Positions 36,563 to 45,907 are shown, counted from the stretch's first letter. The stretch: 64,000 nt of DNA from Bacteroidaceae bacterium (GCA_017466065.1 JAFTUV010000017.1:1-64000), one strand, 5' to 3'. Numbers and translations: made by a program. Notes: a model not told the origin generated them from the sequence alone.

Positions 36563-37771
36563 ATGGCAACAGTAAAGATTAAGTTCAGACCATCAACAGT
36601 TGATGGCGGACAAGGTGCAATCTTCTATCAAGTAATCCATAATCGTATAGCCCGTCAACAAAAGACGGGCTACCGTCTCTACGACTATGAATGGAACAGC
36701 CACTTGTCGGAGGTGGTATTGCCCAAGTTCAACGAGAGCAGAAAACGCTATCTCTCGGAGATTGGCGATAAAATCCAAATGGATGTCAAACATTTCCAAA
36801 AGGTTATTACAGATTTTGAGCATAGCGGTTGTGATTATACCGCTGACGATGTGATTGCGGAATTTGCAATCAATGATCCTGAAAATTTTCTCTTTTCATT
36901 TATGGAGAGAGTCATTGCTAATCTGAAAAGATTGGGTAAGATACGTACATCGGAAACTTACGCTGCAACCCTATGTAGTTTCAGACGCTTCCGAAATGAC
37001 AAGGATGTGCTATTGGTTGATTTGGATTCCGATATGATGATGGCATACGAAGCCTATTTGAAGAATAATGGAGTAAGCCCCAACTCATCATCATTCTATA
37101 TGCGTAATCTTCGGGCGGTATATAACCGTGCCGTAGAAAAGGAATTGACCTCACAGCGATTCCCGTTCAAGCACGTCTATACAGGAGTGGATAAGACCGT
37201 CAAACGAGCCGTTCCCTTGAAAGTCATCAAGCGAATTAAGGAGATGGATTTCTCGATGAATCCAACCTTTGATTTTGCCCGTGATATGTTTCTCATAAGT
37301 TTCTATACTCGTGGTATGTCATTCGTGGATATGGCATACCTACGAAAAAAGGATTTGCAGAATGGTGTGCTATCCTACCGCAGACGTAAGACGGGACAAC
37401 AGCTCTTCATCAAATGGGAGAAATGTATGCAGGAGATTGTTGATAAATACGATACTTCACAATCCAATTATCTATTACCTATCATCAAGCCGTTTGGAGA
37501 TATAGAGGAGCGCAAGCAATATATCTATGCAGCACACAATATCAACCGTTGCCTGAAAATCATCGGTAAGGAACTCGGATTGTCTGTATCGCTTACCCTG
37601 TATGTAGCCCGTCATGCTTGGGCAAGCATCGCCAAGAGTAAGAATGTACCGCTGTCGGTAATCAGTGAGGGAATGGGACACGACTCAGAGGCTACCACTC
37701 GCATCTATCTCGCATCATTGGACACAATGGCAATAGACAAGGCGAACAGTATGATATTGAAATCTCTGTAA
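36563..37771 (+). CDS. Tyrosine recombinase 3
   Basis: A 402-aa integrase of a different branch from the pair at the left end. Catalytic residues include FYTRGMSFVDM (Arg present near the Arg I position), LYVARHAWASIAK (RH) and MGHDSEATTRIYLASL (nucleophile Tyr). It closes the mobilization operon. Because it lies mid-element it may be the integrase of an inner element, or act with the other two. Confidence 0.9.
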   Translation: MATVKIKFRPSTVDGGQGAIFYQVIHNRIARQQKTGYRLYDYEWNSHLSEVVLPKFNESRKRYLSEIGDKIQMDVKHFQKVITDFEHSGCDYTADDVIAEFAINDPENFLFSFMERVIANLKRLGKIRTSETYAATLCSFRRFRNDKDVLLVDLDSDMMMAYEAYLKNNGVSPNSSSFYMRNLRAVYNRAVEKELTSQRFPFKHVYTGVDKTVKRAVPLKVIKRIKEMDFSMNPTFDFARDMFLISFYTRGMSFVDMAYLRKKDLQNGVLSYRRRKTGQQLFIKWEKCMQEIVDKYDTSQSNYLLPIIKPFGDIEERKQYIYAAHNINRCLKIIGKELGLSVSLTLYVARHAWASIAKSKNVPLSVISEGMGHDSEATTRIYLASLDTMAIDKANSMILKSL

Positions 37772-37776
37772 GTGAG

Positions 37777-38022
37777 GGATTGTTGAGCAAATGGAAGGTC
37801 TCTTTGGAAGAGAGTTTATATCTCTTTGGAAGAGAAATGATTACCACTTCAAAATTACACTTTTTTCGGCAATTAGCACCAAATTATACTAAAAAAAGTT
37901 ATGTGTGAATCTGATTTTGTTTAGAGGCAATATGGATTGTTGAGCAAAACACATTATACCTATTCAAATAACCAGTTTGTAATCAACAGATGAGAACTGT
38001 ATAAATCACTCTTCCAAAGAGA
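37777..38022. promoter_or_regulatory. Repeat cluster upstream of the Hsp70/HerA-like operon
   Basis: TCTCTTTGGAAGAGA, itself a dyad, occurs at 37799-37813 and 37821-37835, and inverted as CTCTTCCAAAGAGA at 38009-38022. GGATTGTTGAGCAAA occurs at 37777-37791 and 37934-37948. Together they look like operators, or ends of an inner element. No confident TAnnTTTG promoter is visible. The rest of 37772-38075 is AT-rich and gene-free. Confidence 0.6.
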
Positions 38023-38075
38023 AGTGAAATAATAAGCTTTAAATATGGTATTAATAAATTATCACATAGTTAATT

Positions 38076-38903
38076 ATGGCGACAAATTTAAACGGCATGG
38101 GAACGTCTTTTTCTGCTGGCTTGGGAAAGGGTTGCGGTAAAAAAACAATAGGTTCTATAACTGGTTCGTCTATTGATGTATATTTCAATGATGAAGCTAT
38201 TTTCAACAGCTATTGGGATAGATACTTTAATGAAAGTAGTGATATACTTTCATCCAATGATTTATTAAATGAGTTCATTAATGAACTTGATGGTGAGAAA
38301 ATTCAGAATGCGGTAATTATGGGTAAAATGAAATTTCTGACTGCATTATGTTACTATCAAGCTATAGGTAGACTTAGTATTAGTAATACACAATTACAAT
38401 CAAATGCGGCAAGTCGTATATCACAGGCTATATCTTTAAAAAATGAACCGGAGTATAGAATGTTGAAGGCTATTATTGATGGTAAAATAGGCACTTCTAA
38501 TATTGTCGGACAAAAATCAAACGAAGCCATATTGAATAGTTTCTTTGAAGCGAATAGAACATTGTCTATGAATACATTGTTAGACACATCTTTTTATTTG
38601 GAAGAGATGGAACATATCATTTTAGATGAGGTTGATATATATAAAAAGGCAACCAAGGAAGAGGCCAATAAAACATTGTTAAATAATTCATTGTGGATGG
38701 TGCCAATCCTATTGTTCATTATATTTAAATATATGGCTTATGAAGTTCCTACTGGTTGGTTTTCGTTTAATTGGTCTTTTGTCTATTGGATTGGTATGAT
38801 TATATTTGGTGGAGGCTATTTAAGTGTAATTCTTCAATATAGGAGAAATACTTCAAAGAGTGAAGCTGAATGGAGACAAGAAGCATTAAAAAAGTATTTA
38901 TAA
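38076..38903 (+). CDS. System protein A: two-TM protein, unknown family
   Basis: A 275-aa protein I cannot assign. Residues 1-35 are Gly/Ser/Thr-rich (MGTSFSAGLGKGCGKK). Residues 36-200 are helical and soluble. Two membrane helices lie near 205-222 (SLWMVPILLFIIFKYMAY) and 233-254, with a short basic tail. The N-terminus is a little like that of protein D (MGTNLPS). First gene of the cargo operon, 18 bp before B. Low GC compared with the chromosome. Possibly the membrane anchor of the complex. Confidence 0.8.
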   Translation: MATNLNGMGTSFSAGLGKGCGKKTIGSITGSSIDVYFNDEAIFNSYWDRYFNESSDILSSNDLLNEFINELDGEKIQNAVIMGKMKFLTALCYYQAIGRLSISNTQLQSNAASRISQAISLKNEPEYRMLKAIIDGKIGTSNIVGQKSNEAILNSFFEANRTLSMNTLLDTSFYLEEMEHIILDEVDIYKKATKEEANKTLLNNSLWMVPILLFIIFKYMAYEVPTGWFSFNWSFVYWIGMIIFGGGYLSVILQYRRNTSKSEAEWRQEALKKYL

Positions 38904-38921
38904 ATAATCTGTCAACATAAT

Positions 38922-39890
38922 ATGGAACTACACACATTAGCCTCAATGTTTGAATCAAACAAACAGGCATTAGGTGAAGCATTGGAAGGTTTAGCCTTGC
39001 CAAAGGATGCTATTAAAATTCAAAATATTGTAAGTGAATATTTTGATGAGTTGTTTAATCAGGATGGTGAATATAGACAAAATCTGAGCCAATCAGAAGA
39101 CTATATTCTTCAGGCAGCATTGTCCTTGTTGAATGCTCAACAAGAGATGGGAAAGAAGTTATCCGAAGAAGTGATACTTATAAAGCCTACAATCACTGAA
39201 GAACCAAAGTTGGAGAAAGAACAAGCATTTGGTCAGAAACCGATTGAAAAGTTTTTGAATCAACAAGCAGATGGAAAGAAAACTCTAATTGGTGCTGGTG
39301 GAGGTGCTTTGCTTGGCAATATGGTACTTGGAACTGGTTGGGGTGCTGTATTTGGTGCTATTGCTGGAACGGCTTTGGTTTTATATATGGCTATGCAATC
39401 CAATGAAAAACCTGTAATTAAAAAGAGTATAGAAGCCAAGCCAATGGCAGAAAGTTATATACAGAATAATCCTATAAATGTAGATGCTTTCTTGAATGTT
39501 GTTCAACAAACATGTGAAAGTATTGATACCTTGATAACTACATTCCGTAACCAGATTAAGAAGGTGGTAAATAAATACGAATCACAAGAAAAGCCGACTT
39601 TAGAAAAAGAGTATGGTATTTTATTGGATGGTATTCAATCTCTGTTAGGTGTAGCTTATTCAAAACAGGTAGATGAGAAGCGATTGAAAAAGATAGATGA
39701 GCGTATTGAGCAATTAGTTGACTCCTTGGAAAACTATGGTTTGGAAATAATATCTTATACTGATGAACAAAAGGATTTGTTTGATAAATTGTCGTCTGAT
39801 AAGATTACGGAACCAACAATGATATGTCCTGCTATTATTAAAGGAAATATGGTTGTAAGAAAAGGTAAAGTTTTTGTTCAAAACAAATAA
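38922..39890 (+). CDS. System protein B: glycine-zipper protein with GrpE-like C-terminus
   Basis: A 322-aa protein. Residues 121-158 form a glycine-zipper membrane segment (LIGAGGGALLGNMVLGTGWG and on). Residues about 185-295 are long helices. The end, ICPAIIKGNMVVRKGKVFV, has the pattern of the GrpE beta-wing (Pro, hydrophobic, Arg-Lys-Gly-x-Val-x-Val). GrpE is the nucleotide-exchange factor of DnaK, and the next gene encodes an Hsp70-type ATPase 3 bp away, which supports the reading. The N-terminal 85 residues are helical with no recognised domain. The GrpE assignment is by eye and needs profile search. Confidence 0.8.
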   Translation: MELHTLASMFESNKQALGEALEGLALPKDAIKIQNIVSEYFDELFNQDGEYRQNLSQSEDYILQAALSLLNAQQEMGKKLSEEVILIKPTITEEPKLEKEQAFGQKPIEKFLNQQADGKKTLIGAGGGALLGNMVLGTGWGAVFGAIAGTALVLYMAMQSNEKPVIKKSIEAKPMAESYIQNNPINVDAFLNVVQQTCESIDTLITTFRNQIKKVVNKYESQEKPTLEKEYGILLDGIQSLLGVAYSKQVDEKRLKKIDERIEQLVDSLENYGLEIISYTDEQKDLFDKLSSDKITEPTMICPAIIKGNMVVRKGKVFVQNK

Positions 39891-39893
39891 GAT

Positions 39894-42107
39894 ATGCCAG
39901 TAACAGTATCCAGAGATGAACTTATTCAAGATATTATTTCTTGTGGCTCTCATGTAAGCAGAAAAGATATAACAGAAAAAACATCTATCAAAAAAGCTGG
40001 TATTGATAGTTGTAAAATAAATAATTTGTTCGAATCTAAATATGGCATATCCTGTGCAAGTTTTTTTCTTGATGCTGGTACCATTGGACGATTCATTAAT
40101 CAATTGGTTTCATACGAAAAGATAATTGTAACAGAAAATAGAATCCTTAATATTGATACTATGGTAAAAAAGAATTGGTTAATCACACCCGATAAAAACA
40201 GACATGAATATGTAATAGGCATTGACCTTGGTCATGGCGAAACATCCGCTGCATTTTGCCCAATAGGATGGGACTTGGCACCAGGTGAATTGGAAATGAT
40301 AAAAGACTTGGATTTTGGTAGCAATAGTAAGGTTGTTCCATCTGCCATTAGTATAACAACTGATAATCAAGCCTATATTGGTGAAGCAGCATTCCTTCCA
40401 GAAATATTGAAGAAAGCAGAGGTAAATGTATGTTTCAAAAAGCGACCGGAAAATATTGATGGAGAAAAAGAAAAATTGATGATCCGTTATATGCATGAGG
40501 TTTACACAATCATTCGTGAAAAGAATAGTGCATTGTTTACGGATTATAATCATGTGGTATATATTGCAACTCCTTCCGGTTGGGACGATGAGGCAAAGAG
40601 CCTTTATTGTCAAATGGCTGCAAAAGCAGGATTGCCTATTGCCGGTATCACATCAGAATCACGCGCGGCATTTGTTAAAGCACAACAAGACGTATCTTCT
40701 GGTTTGCCTCAATATATTGATAAAGGTGCAATTGTATTTGATATGGGTTCAAGTACATTGGACTTTACTTATTTGCAGGAAAATAACATCAAGGACTATG
40801 GTTATGATTGTGGTGCATCGCAGGTAGAGAAAAACATTTATGCTGATTTGCGTGAAGACAACGAAGAAATTGTAGCTTTTGAAAAACAATATCCTAATCT
40901 TATTTCTAAATTGTTGTTCGAAGCTCGCTGTGCAAAAGAGGGTGTATATTTTCATCCTGATACAAGATATAAAAAGACAATCAATTTTGAGGATATTGTA
41001 GATGATGAAGAGTTTGAAGATGCCAAGATGAAATTTGTATTTCAACCAGGCGCTTTGAATCAAATGTTGGATGAAAAAGGATACATTGGTGATATTCGTA
41101 AAGCAATGTTGGATTTCAAGAACAATCATATCGGTGGTAATCCTATTCATGTGGCTTTCATGACTGGAGGTGCTTCTCGAATGGATTTTCTCAAGCCTTT
41201 GATTAAGGAATGTTGGAATCTTGCAGATGATAGAATCTATTGTGATCAAGACCCTTCTCTTACAATATCTAGAGGTGTGGCAGAAGTTGCACGTGGTGAT
41301 ATTCGTTCTGGTGGTACTGGTAATGCCAAACAATTACTAAAGGAAATAGTAGATAAATGTGATATTTATACTCCATTTTCGGAAGCTTTGGTTAACAAAG
41401 TGACAGAAGAGATGACGGAAACTATTGCAGCTTGTGTAACAAATTTCCGAGATAGTAATGAAGATTGTTCCATCAATGATTTGCAGAGCTATATTAGTAG
41501 CAACATAGAAAACGATGTTCGCCAGATTGGTGATTGGGCAATGGAATGCTATAAAGAAGCTTTCGAAAATGAGACTCAAGAAATTCGTGAAAAATTAGAC
41601 AAAATCGTACTCAATTATTCAAAGAAAGGTGTTCAAATGGGCAAAACGAATGTAACTATCAACTCAATGCCTGATATTGATATGAGTATGATTTCTGATC
41701 AGGTTCGTGCTCTTAGTGCCTCATTTATGGAAAGCTCGTCAGGTTTGGTAGCAGGTATTGCAGGTGCAGCTGTTGGAGGTGCGATTGCATTGTTCCTTGG
41801 TGGTCCTTTGGCATGGTTGATTGGTGGAGGAGCTTTACTTGCTAATTGGATATTTGGTGAGGAAAAGACAGAAGAACAGAAACGTCAAGAAGCAATGGCG
41901 AAAGATTTGGATAGAGATAGTAGACAAAAGGTTTATGATGAATTCTCCAATAATTGGAATGATATTTGTCAGAAAGTATATACTTCAGTAAACAATTCTA
42001 TTAGAGGTAATTATTCGTTGAAGCAAAAGATTAATTCTCAGAGTAAGGCTACTTTGGAAGCATACGCTAAAGAATGTATTGCACAAACTCGTTTAATGGT
42101 TGAATAA
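39894..42107 (+). CDS. System protein C: Hsp70-type ATPase with N-terminal ACP-like domain
   Basis: A 737-aa protein. Residues about 1-80 resemble an acyl carrier protein: GIDSCKINNLFESKYGI has the D-S of the phosphopantetheine site (Ser39). Residues 107-475 are an Hsp70/actin-fold ATPase with phosphate-1 IGIDLGHGETSAA, a connecting ATPSGWDDEAK segment, phosphate-2 AIVFDMGSSTLDF and adenosine motif VAFMTGGASRMDF. No Hsp70 beta substrate domain follows; instead a helical region and, at 617-653, a glycine-zipper hydrophobic stretch (GIAGAAVGGAIALFLGG). The gene is 1 nt from D, so the two are translated together. Not a housekeeping DnaK. Confidence 0.85.
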   Translation: MPVTVSRDELIQDIISCGSHVSRKDITEKTSIKKAGIDSCKINNLFESKYGISCASFFLDAGTIGRFINQLVSYEKIIVTENRILNIDTMVKKNWLITPDKNRHEYVIGIDLGHGETSAAFCPIGWDLAPGELEMIKDLDFGSNSKVVPSAISITTDNQAYIGEAAFLPEILKKAEVNVCFKKRPENIDGEKEKLMIRYMHEVYTIIREKNSALFTDYNHVVYIATPSGWDDEAKSLYCQMAAKAGLPIAGITSESRAAFVKAQQDVSSGLPQYIDKGAIVFDMGSSTLDFTYLQENNIKDYGYDCGASQVEKNIYADLREDNEEIVAFEKQYPNLISKLLFEARCAKEGVYFHPDTRYKKTINFEDIVDDEEFEDAKMKFVFQPGALNQMLDEKGYIGDIRKAMLDFKNNHIGGNPIHVAFMTGGASRMDFLKPLIKECWNLADDRIYCDQDPSLTISRGVAEVARGDIRSGGTGNAKQLLKEIVDKCDIYTPFSEALVNKVTEEMTETIAACVTNFRDSNEDCSINDLQSYISSNIENDVRQIGDWAMECYKEAFENETQEIREKLDKIVLNYSKKGVQMGKTNVTINSMPDIDMSMISDQVRALSASFMESSSGLVAGIAGAAVGGAIALFLGGPLAWLIGGGALLANWIFGEEKTEEQKRQEAMAKDLDRDSRQKVYDEFSNNWNDICQKVYTSVNNSIRGNYSLKQKINSQSKATLEAYAKECIAQTRLMVE

Positions 42108-42108
42108 T

Positions 42109-44865
42109 ATGGGAACTAATTTGCCTTCAGTTGCAGATAGTACAGCCAAAATGTATGCTGCAACGGCCATGTCACAAACACTTTCTTTCAGCATGGAAAG
42201 AAAGTATTTGGAGAAGATAGGTAATGAACAATTGAATCCTCTTTTTAAACTAAAAGAAATTCCTGTTACTTCTAAGGAGAATATTTCTTGGATAGAAATC
42301 AATCAAGTAGGTAAACCTTTACAGGAGGGACCTGAAAATTGTTTTATTGCAATGCAGAAAATTCTGTATTCTTGTTTCATGCCTAAGGAAACTCAATTAT
42401 TGTTTTTGATAACCAGTAATGGGAAACAGAACAAAATGTATTTGGGTGTGCGCCCTATGGGTGGTACTGTCAAGAAAAATATTACTAAATATTTGAATGA
42501 CTTTATTAAAGGTACTTGGCCTGGACTTCAAAGTAGGATTGTAAAGGACAATGATACGGAAGAAGGATTGCAGCAATTTTCATCCAACCTTAAAAACGAA
42601 AATTGGGAATACATATATGCTTTGACTGGCATTCCATCTATGGAAAGTCAATACAAATCGACTTATCCTGCAACAATTGACAAATTGATGGCAGGCATGA
42701 ATCAAAGTAAAAGTTATGCTTACTTAGTTGTTGCTGACCCAATTGATAGTAATGAAGTGGATGGTATGCTTTTCCAATGTAGGGAAATGAATGGCCAAGC
42801 TGAATCATTGAAATCCTTTAATGTATCAGAAGGAAGGACAAGTGGAATCAGTAAGTCCATAACCGATGGTACTAGTTCAAGTACAACAGATGGAACAAGT
42901 TCGAGTACAACAGCCAAAGATTGGAGTGGAATTAAAAACAAGTTATTAGGTATAACAGGTATTGGAACAACAGGTGCAGGTGTTATTGGTGGTCTTGCTA
43001 TCGCTGCAGGCATTAGTTTTCCACCAGCATTGGCAGCATTACCAGCATTGGTTGGAGCTTCAACATTGATTAGTGCAGGAAGCTCTATAGGTGGAACTTT
43101 ACTGGGATTGATGCCACAAAAGACTACAGGTACTTCTCATTCGGAAACAAAGGGTACTTCACATTCCATTACAGAGGGAATGAGTGAAAGCCAATCGCAA
43201 ACCATTAGTCATAATGTGGTGAATAAACACATTGAATCTGTTTCTGAACACTTATTTTATCATAGCAAACGTTTAGAGACTGGTAAGGCTATTGGTATGT
43301 GGAAGGTTGGTACATACTTATTGACAGGAAAAGAATCAGATGCTAAAGGTGGTGCTATGCAACTTCGTTCTATACTCAGTGGGCAAGAATCCATCTTCGA
43401 ACCAATAAGAATTACAGATGTAAGTAATATTATTGATCCTACCAAATCATTTGGTACTTTCCAATCTCCGATTATTCGTGTAGACAATAAAGGGGATGGA
43501 CAAGTATTTGCACATCCATTAGGTGACCATTACAAAGAACTGAAAACAGTTCTTACTACCAAGGAGCTTTCTTACTTGATAAATTTCCCACTTCGTTCAG
43601 TGCCAGGTATCAGTGTGATAGACAGTACGCCAGAGTTCAGTTTGAACCAACAAGAAGAAGTAAAAGGTAATGCAATAGAATTGGGTAAGTTGCTTTATGG
43701 TGGTTCACAGACCAACATGAGTTACAAGATACCAACCGATGTGCTGTCTCGTCATACCTTGCTTTCGGGTATCAATGGTAGTGGTAAGACCAATACAGTA
43801 CAGGCTATCTTGAATAATTTGCAAGACATTCCTTTCTTGGTAATTGAACCGGCCAAGACGGAATATGTAGATTGGGCGATAGAATATAACAAGAAGCATC
43901 CGGAAAATCCGATAGATATTTACATTCCAGGTTGCAAGAAATATAAGAACGGATTTATTCCTAAACCTTTGAAGTTAAATCCTTTCCAATTGGTATGGCT
44001 TAATGAGGAACAGGAAGCGAATGTGTTGACACACATAGACCGTTTGAAATCTACCTTTGCTGCTGCTTTCCCGATGTATGACATCCTTCCAGTATTGATG
44101 GAAGACCTTATTTATACGGTATATCAAAACAAGTCTACCAATTGGTTAGGTGAAGAGCCAAAGTTTGGTGTTACTTTACCGCCAACACTGAATAGTATGA
44201 GTGTTACGGTAGATAAGGTAATTAGTAACCGACAATACGAAGAGCGCATTGAGCGGAATATGAAAGCTTGCTTGAATACTCGTATTGATAGTTTGAAACG
44301 TGGTTGGAAAGGGGAAATGCTGAACACCATTCACTCAACGCCATGGAAAGATTTGTTTGAGAAACCTTGTATCATCAACCTTTCGTATGTAGGAGATGAT
44401 GTAGACAAGTCCTTCTTCATGACACTAATCTTGCAGTTCCTTTATGAATATCGGGCAGCATGTGCTGAAATAGGAATGGTGGATTTCAATGATAATGGTT
44501 GTAAGCACTTGACAGTGATAGAGGAAGCACATCGAGTAATGGCAAAGTGTGATAATCAGGAATTGCCACAATACAAGTCGGCCATGATGTTTAGCAATAT
44601 GCTTTCTGAAATTCGTGCTTATGGAGAGGGCTTGTTCTTAGTAGACCAAGTTCCTACACGCTTGATACCTGATGCTATTAAGAATACCAATTTGAAGATT
44701 ACTCATCGATTGGTGGCAGAAGATGATTGCAAGGCTATAGGTGAATCAATGGGTTTAAGTGAAGAACAAAGAAAAGTTATAGCCAAGTTAATGACTGGTC
44801 AATGTATCGTTTCAAGTTCATTGGCTACGGATACTTATTGGATTAAAGCTGATAAAGTGAAATGA
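42109..44865 (+). CDS. System protein D: HerA/VirB4-like DUF87 ATPase
   Basis: A 918-aa protein. Residues 1-240 have no recognised domain. A Gly-Thr-Ser repeat tract (about 245-275; DGTSSSTTDGTSSSTT) and a second one (about 345-365; GTSHSETKGTSHS) enclose a hydrophobic Gly/Ala-rich segment (about 280-335). The ATPase has Walker A GINGSGKT (554-561), the HerA-type FLVIEPAKTEY motif, Walker B TVIEEAH (802-808) and the late Arg/Gln segment LVDQVPTRLIPDAIKNTN. Such ATPases pump DNA or act in defence (for example with SIR2 or nucleases). An ATG at 42100 would overlap C; 42109 is preferred. It overlaps E by 4 bp. Confidence 0.88.
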   Translation: MGTNLPSVADSTAKMYAATAMSQTLSFSMERKYLEKIGNEQLNPLFKLKEIPVTSKENISWIEINQVGKPLQEGPENCFIAMQKILYSCFMPKETQLLFLITSNGKQNKMYLGVRPMGGTVKKNITKYLNDFIKGTWPGLQSRIVKDNDTEEGLQQFSSNLKNENWEYIYALTGIPSMESQYKSTYPATIDKLMAGMNQSKSYAYLVVADPIDSNEVDGMLFQCREMNGQAESLKSFNVSEGRTSGISKSITDGTSSSTTDGTSSSTTAKDWSGIKNKLLGITGIGTTGAGVIGGLAIAAGISFPPALAALPALVGASTLISAGSSIGGTLLGLMPQKTTGTSHSETKGTSHSITEGMSESQSQTISHNVVNKHIESVSEHLFYHSKRLETGKAIGMWKVGTYLLTGKESDAKGGAMQLRSILSGQESIFEPIRITDVSNIIDPTKSFGTFQSPIIRVDNKGDGQVFAHPLGDHYKELKTVLTTKELSYLINFPLRSVPGISVIDSTPEFSLNQQEEVKGNAIELGKLLYGGSQTNMSYKIPTDVLSRHTLLSGINGSGKTNTVQAILNNLQDIPFLVIEPAKTEYVDWAIEYNKKHPENPIDIYIPGCKKYKNGFIPKPLKLNPFQLVWLNEEQEANVLTHIDRLKSTFAAAFPMYDILPVLMEDLIYTVYQNKSTNWLGEEPKFGVTLPPTLNSMSVTVDKVISNRQYEERIERNMKACLNTRIDSLKRGWKGEMLNTIHSTPWKDLFEKPCIINLSYVGDDVDKSFFMTLILQFLYEYRAACAEIGMVDFNDNGCKHLTVIEEAHRVMAKCDNQELPQYKSAMMFSNMLSEIRAYGEGLFLVDQVPTRLIPDAIKNTNLKITHRLVAEDDCKAIGESMGLSEEQRKVIAKLMTGQCIVSSSLATDTYWIKADKVK

Positions 44866-45620
44866 GTATGATAGAAGATTACGAAGGTTTGTCAGGTTCT
44901 CAGCATTTGGAGAGCCGTGACAGACTATCCGATAGTCAATTAAATTACATAGAAGAGGTCTTGCCTTTACATAATGATGATTTATTGGCTGAACGGATAG
45001 ATGATTTGAATGATTGTTATCCTCCTAAAGCGATAGATTCCGATAGAGATGTAGCAATGTTATTGGATTCTGTAAAGGGGGAAATAAGTCCTCTTTATTT
45101 GGAAGCTCCGCAAGATGGAATACAAATCGAAGAGATTTCAGATATGATGAGTGGTATAGAAGGGTTGGAATATTCTGAGTGGAAAGAACTTTCATATGAA
45201 GAAAGGATGGAAATTCTTCAGAAAGTGGAATTTAAGATAGCCGAAATAGCGCATCGAACGCCTTGTTATGTTTCATCAAAAAGTTTAGGAGAGGGGCATT
45301 ATGGATATTATACTCCAGGTACTAATAGTTTGGTAGTGAATAGTGATGTAATTTCCTCAAATTCTTTCAGTGATTATAAAGAAACATTGGATACATTAAT
45401 TCATGAAGGAAGACATGCTTATCAAGATTATAACTTGAACGAGCGTGAAGTTCATCCTCGTAGTGGTGATGTCAGCAATTGGAGACTTAATGAAGAGCGC
45501 TTCGGTTATCAAGATGCGGAACATTGTGGTATGAAGGCATATGCACTACAACCAGTAGAAGCTGATGCAAGGGCTTTCGCTGAGGATGTACTAAAACAAT
45601 ATTTCAATAAAATTTCATGA
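44862..45620 (+). CDS. System protein E: HExxH metallopeptidase
   Basis: A 252-aa protein. An acidic N-terminal half (1-110) precedes a zinc-peptidase-like region: TLIHEGRHAYQDYN gives His181-Glu182-x-x-His185, and Glu233 in QPVEADARAFAED is a candidate third ligand. No signal peptide, so it would act in the cytoplasm. Translationally coupled to D (ATGA) and to F (ATGA). Its substrate may be another member of the system or a target protein (inference). MIEDYEGL at 44868 is an alternative start. Confidence 0.82.
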   Translation: MSMIEDYEGLSGSQHLESRDRLSDSQLNYIEEVLPLHNDDLLAERIDDLNDCYPPKAIDSDRDVAMLLDSVKGEISPLYLEAPQDGIQIEEISDMMSGIEGLEYSEWKELSYEERMEILQKVEFKIAEIAHRTPCYVSSKSLGEGHYGYYTPGTNSLVVNSDVISSNSFSDYKETLDTLIHEGRHAYQDYNLNEREVHPRSGDVSNWRLNEERFGYQDAEHCGMKAYALQPVEADARAFAEDVLKQYFNKIS

Positions 45621-45901
45621 GTATGGAAAAGATAAAACAAGTATTATTGGAACGTGGCTATACAGACAAACAGGTAAATGCTGTAATAAATAATTTGTTG
45701 GCTATGGATGAAAGTTTGAAAGAAGGCTTTTTGATTTGGATTGAATCAGAGAAAGAAACGGATTACAAAATTAAAGGGATTAATTTATCTGATTTGAAAA
45801 GAAAATTTGGCATGACCTATCCTGCTGCATTACTCACAATGGATTGGATTATTAAGGAGCCTGAAAAAGCTATTGAAAATATTAATCGAGGAATAAAATA
45901 A
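45617..45901 (+). CDS. System protein F: small helical protein, unknown
   Basis: A 94-aa protein of unknown family. Residues 5-35 (IKQVLLERGYTDKQVNAVIN) look like a three-helix UBA/CUE-style bundle; the rest is also helical. It overlaps E by 4 bp and G starts 6 bp later, so it belongs to the operon. An inhibitor or adaptor of the peptidase is possible but not shown. Confidence 0.75.
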   Translation: MSMEKIKQVLLERGYTDKQVNAVINNLLAMDESLKEGFLIWIESEKETDYKIKGINLSDLKRKFGMTYPAALLTMDWIIKEPEKAIENINRGIK

Positions 45902-45907
45902 ATTGCC

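Noticed and set aside
38076..45901. Type IV secretion or conjugation operon
   Set aside because: Protein D is VirB4/HerA-like, but no other Tra/VirB proteins, pilin or coupling protein are present, and the Hsp70/GrpE-like and peptidase partners do not fit.
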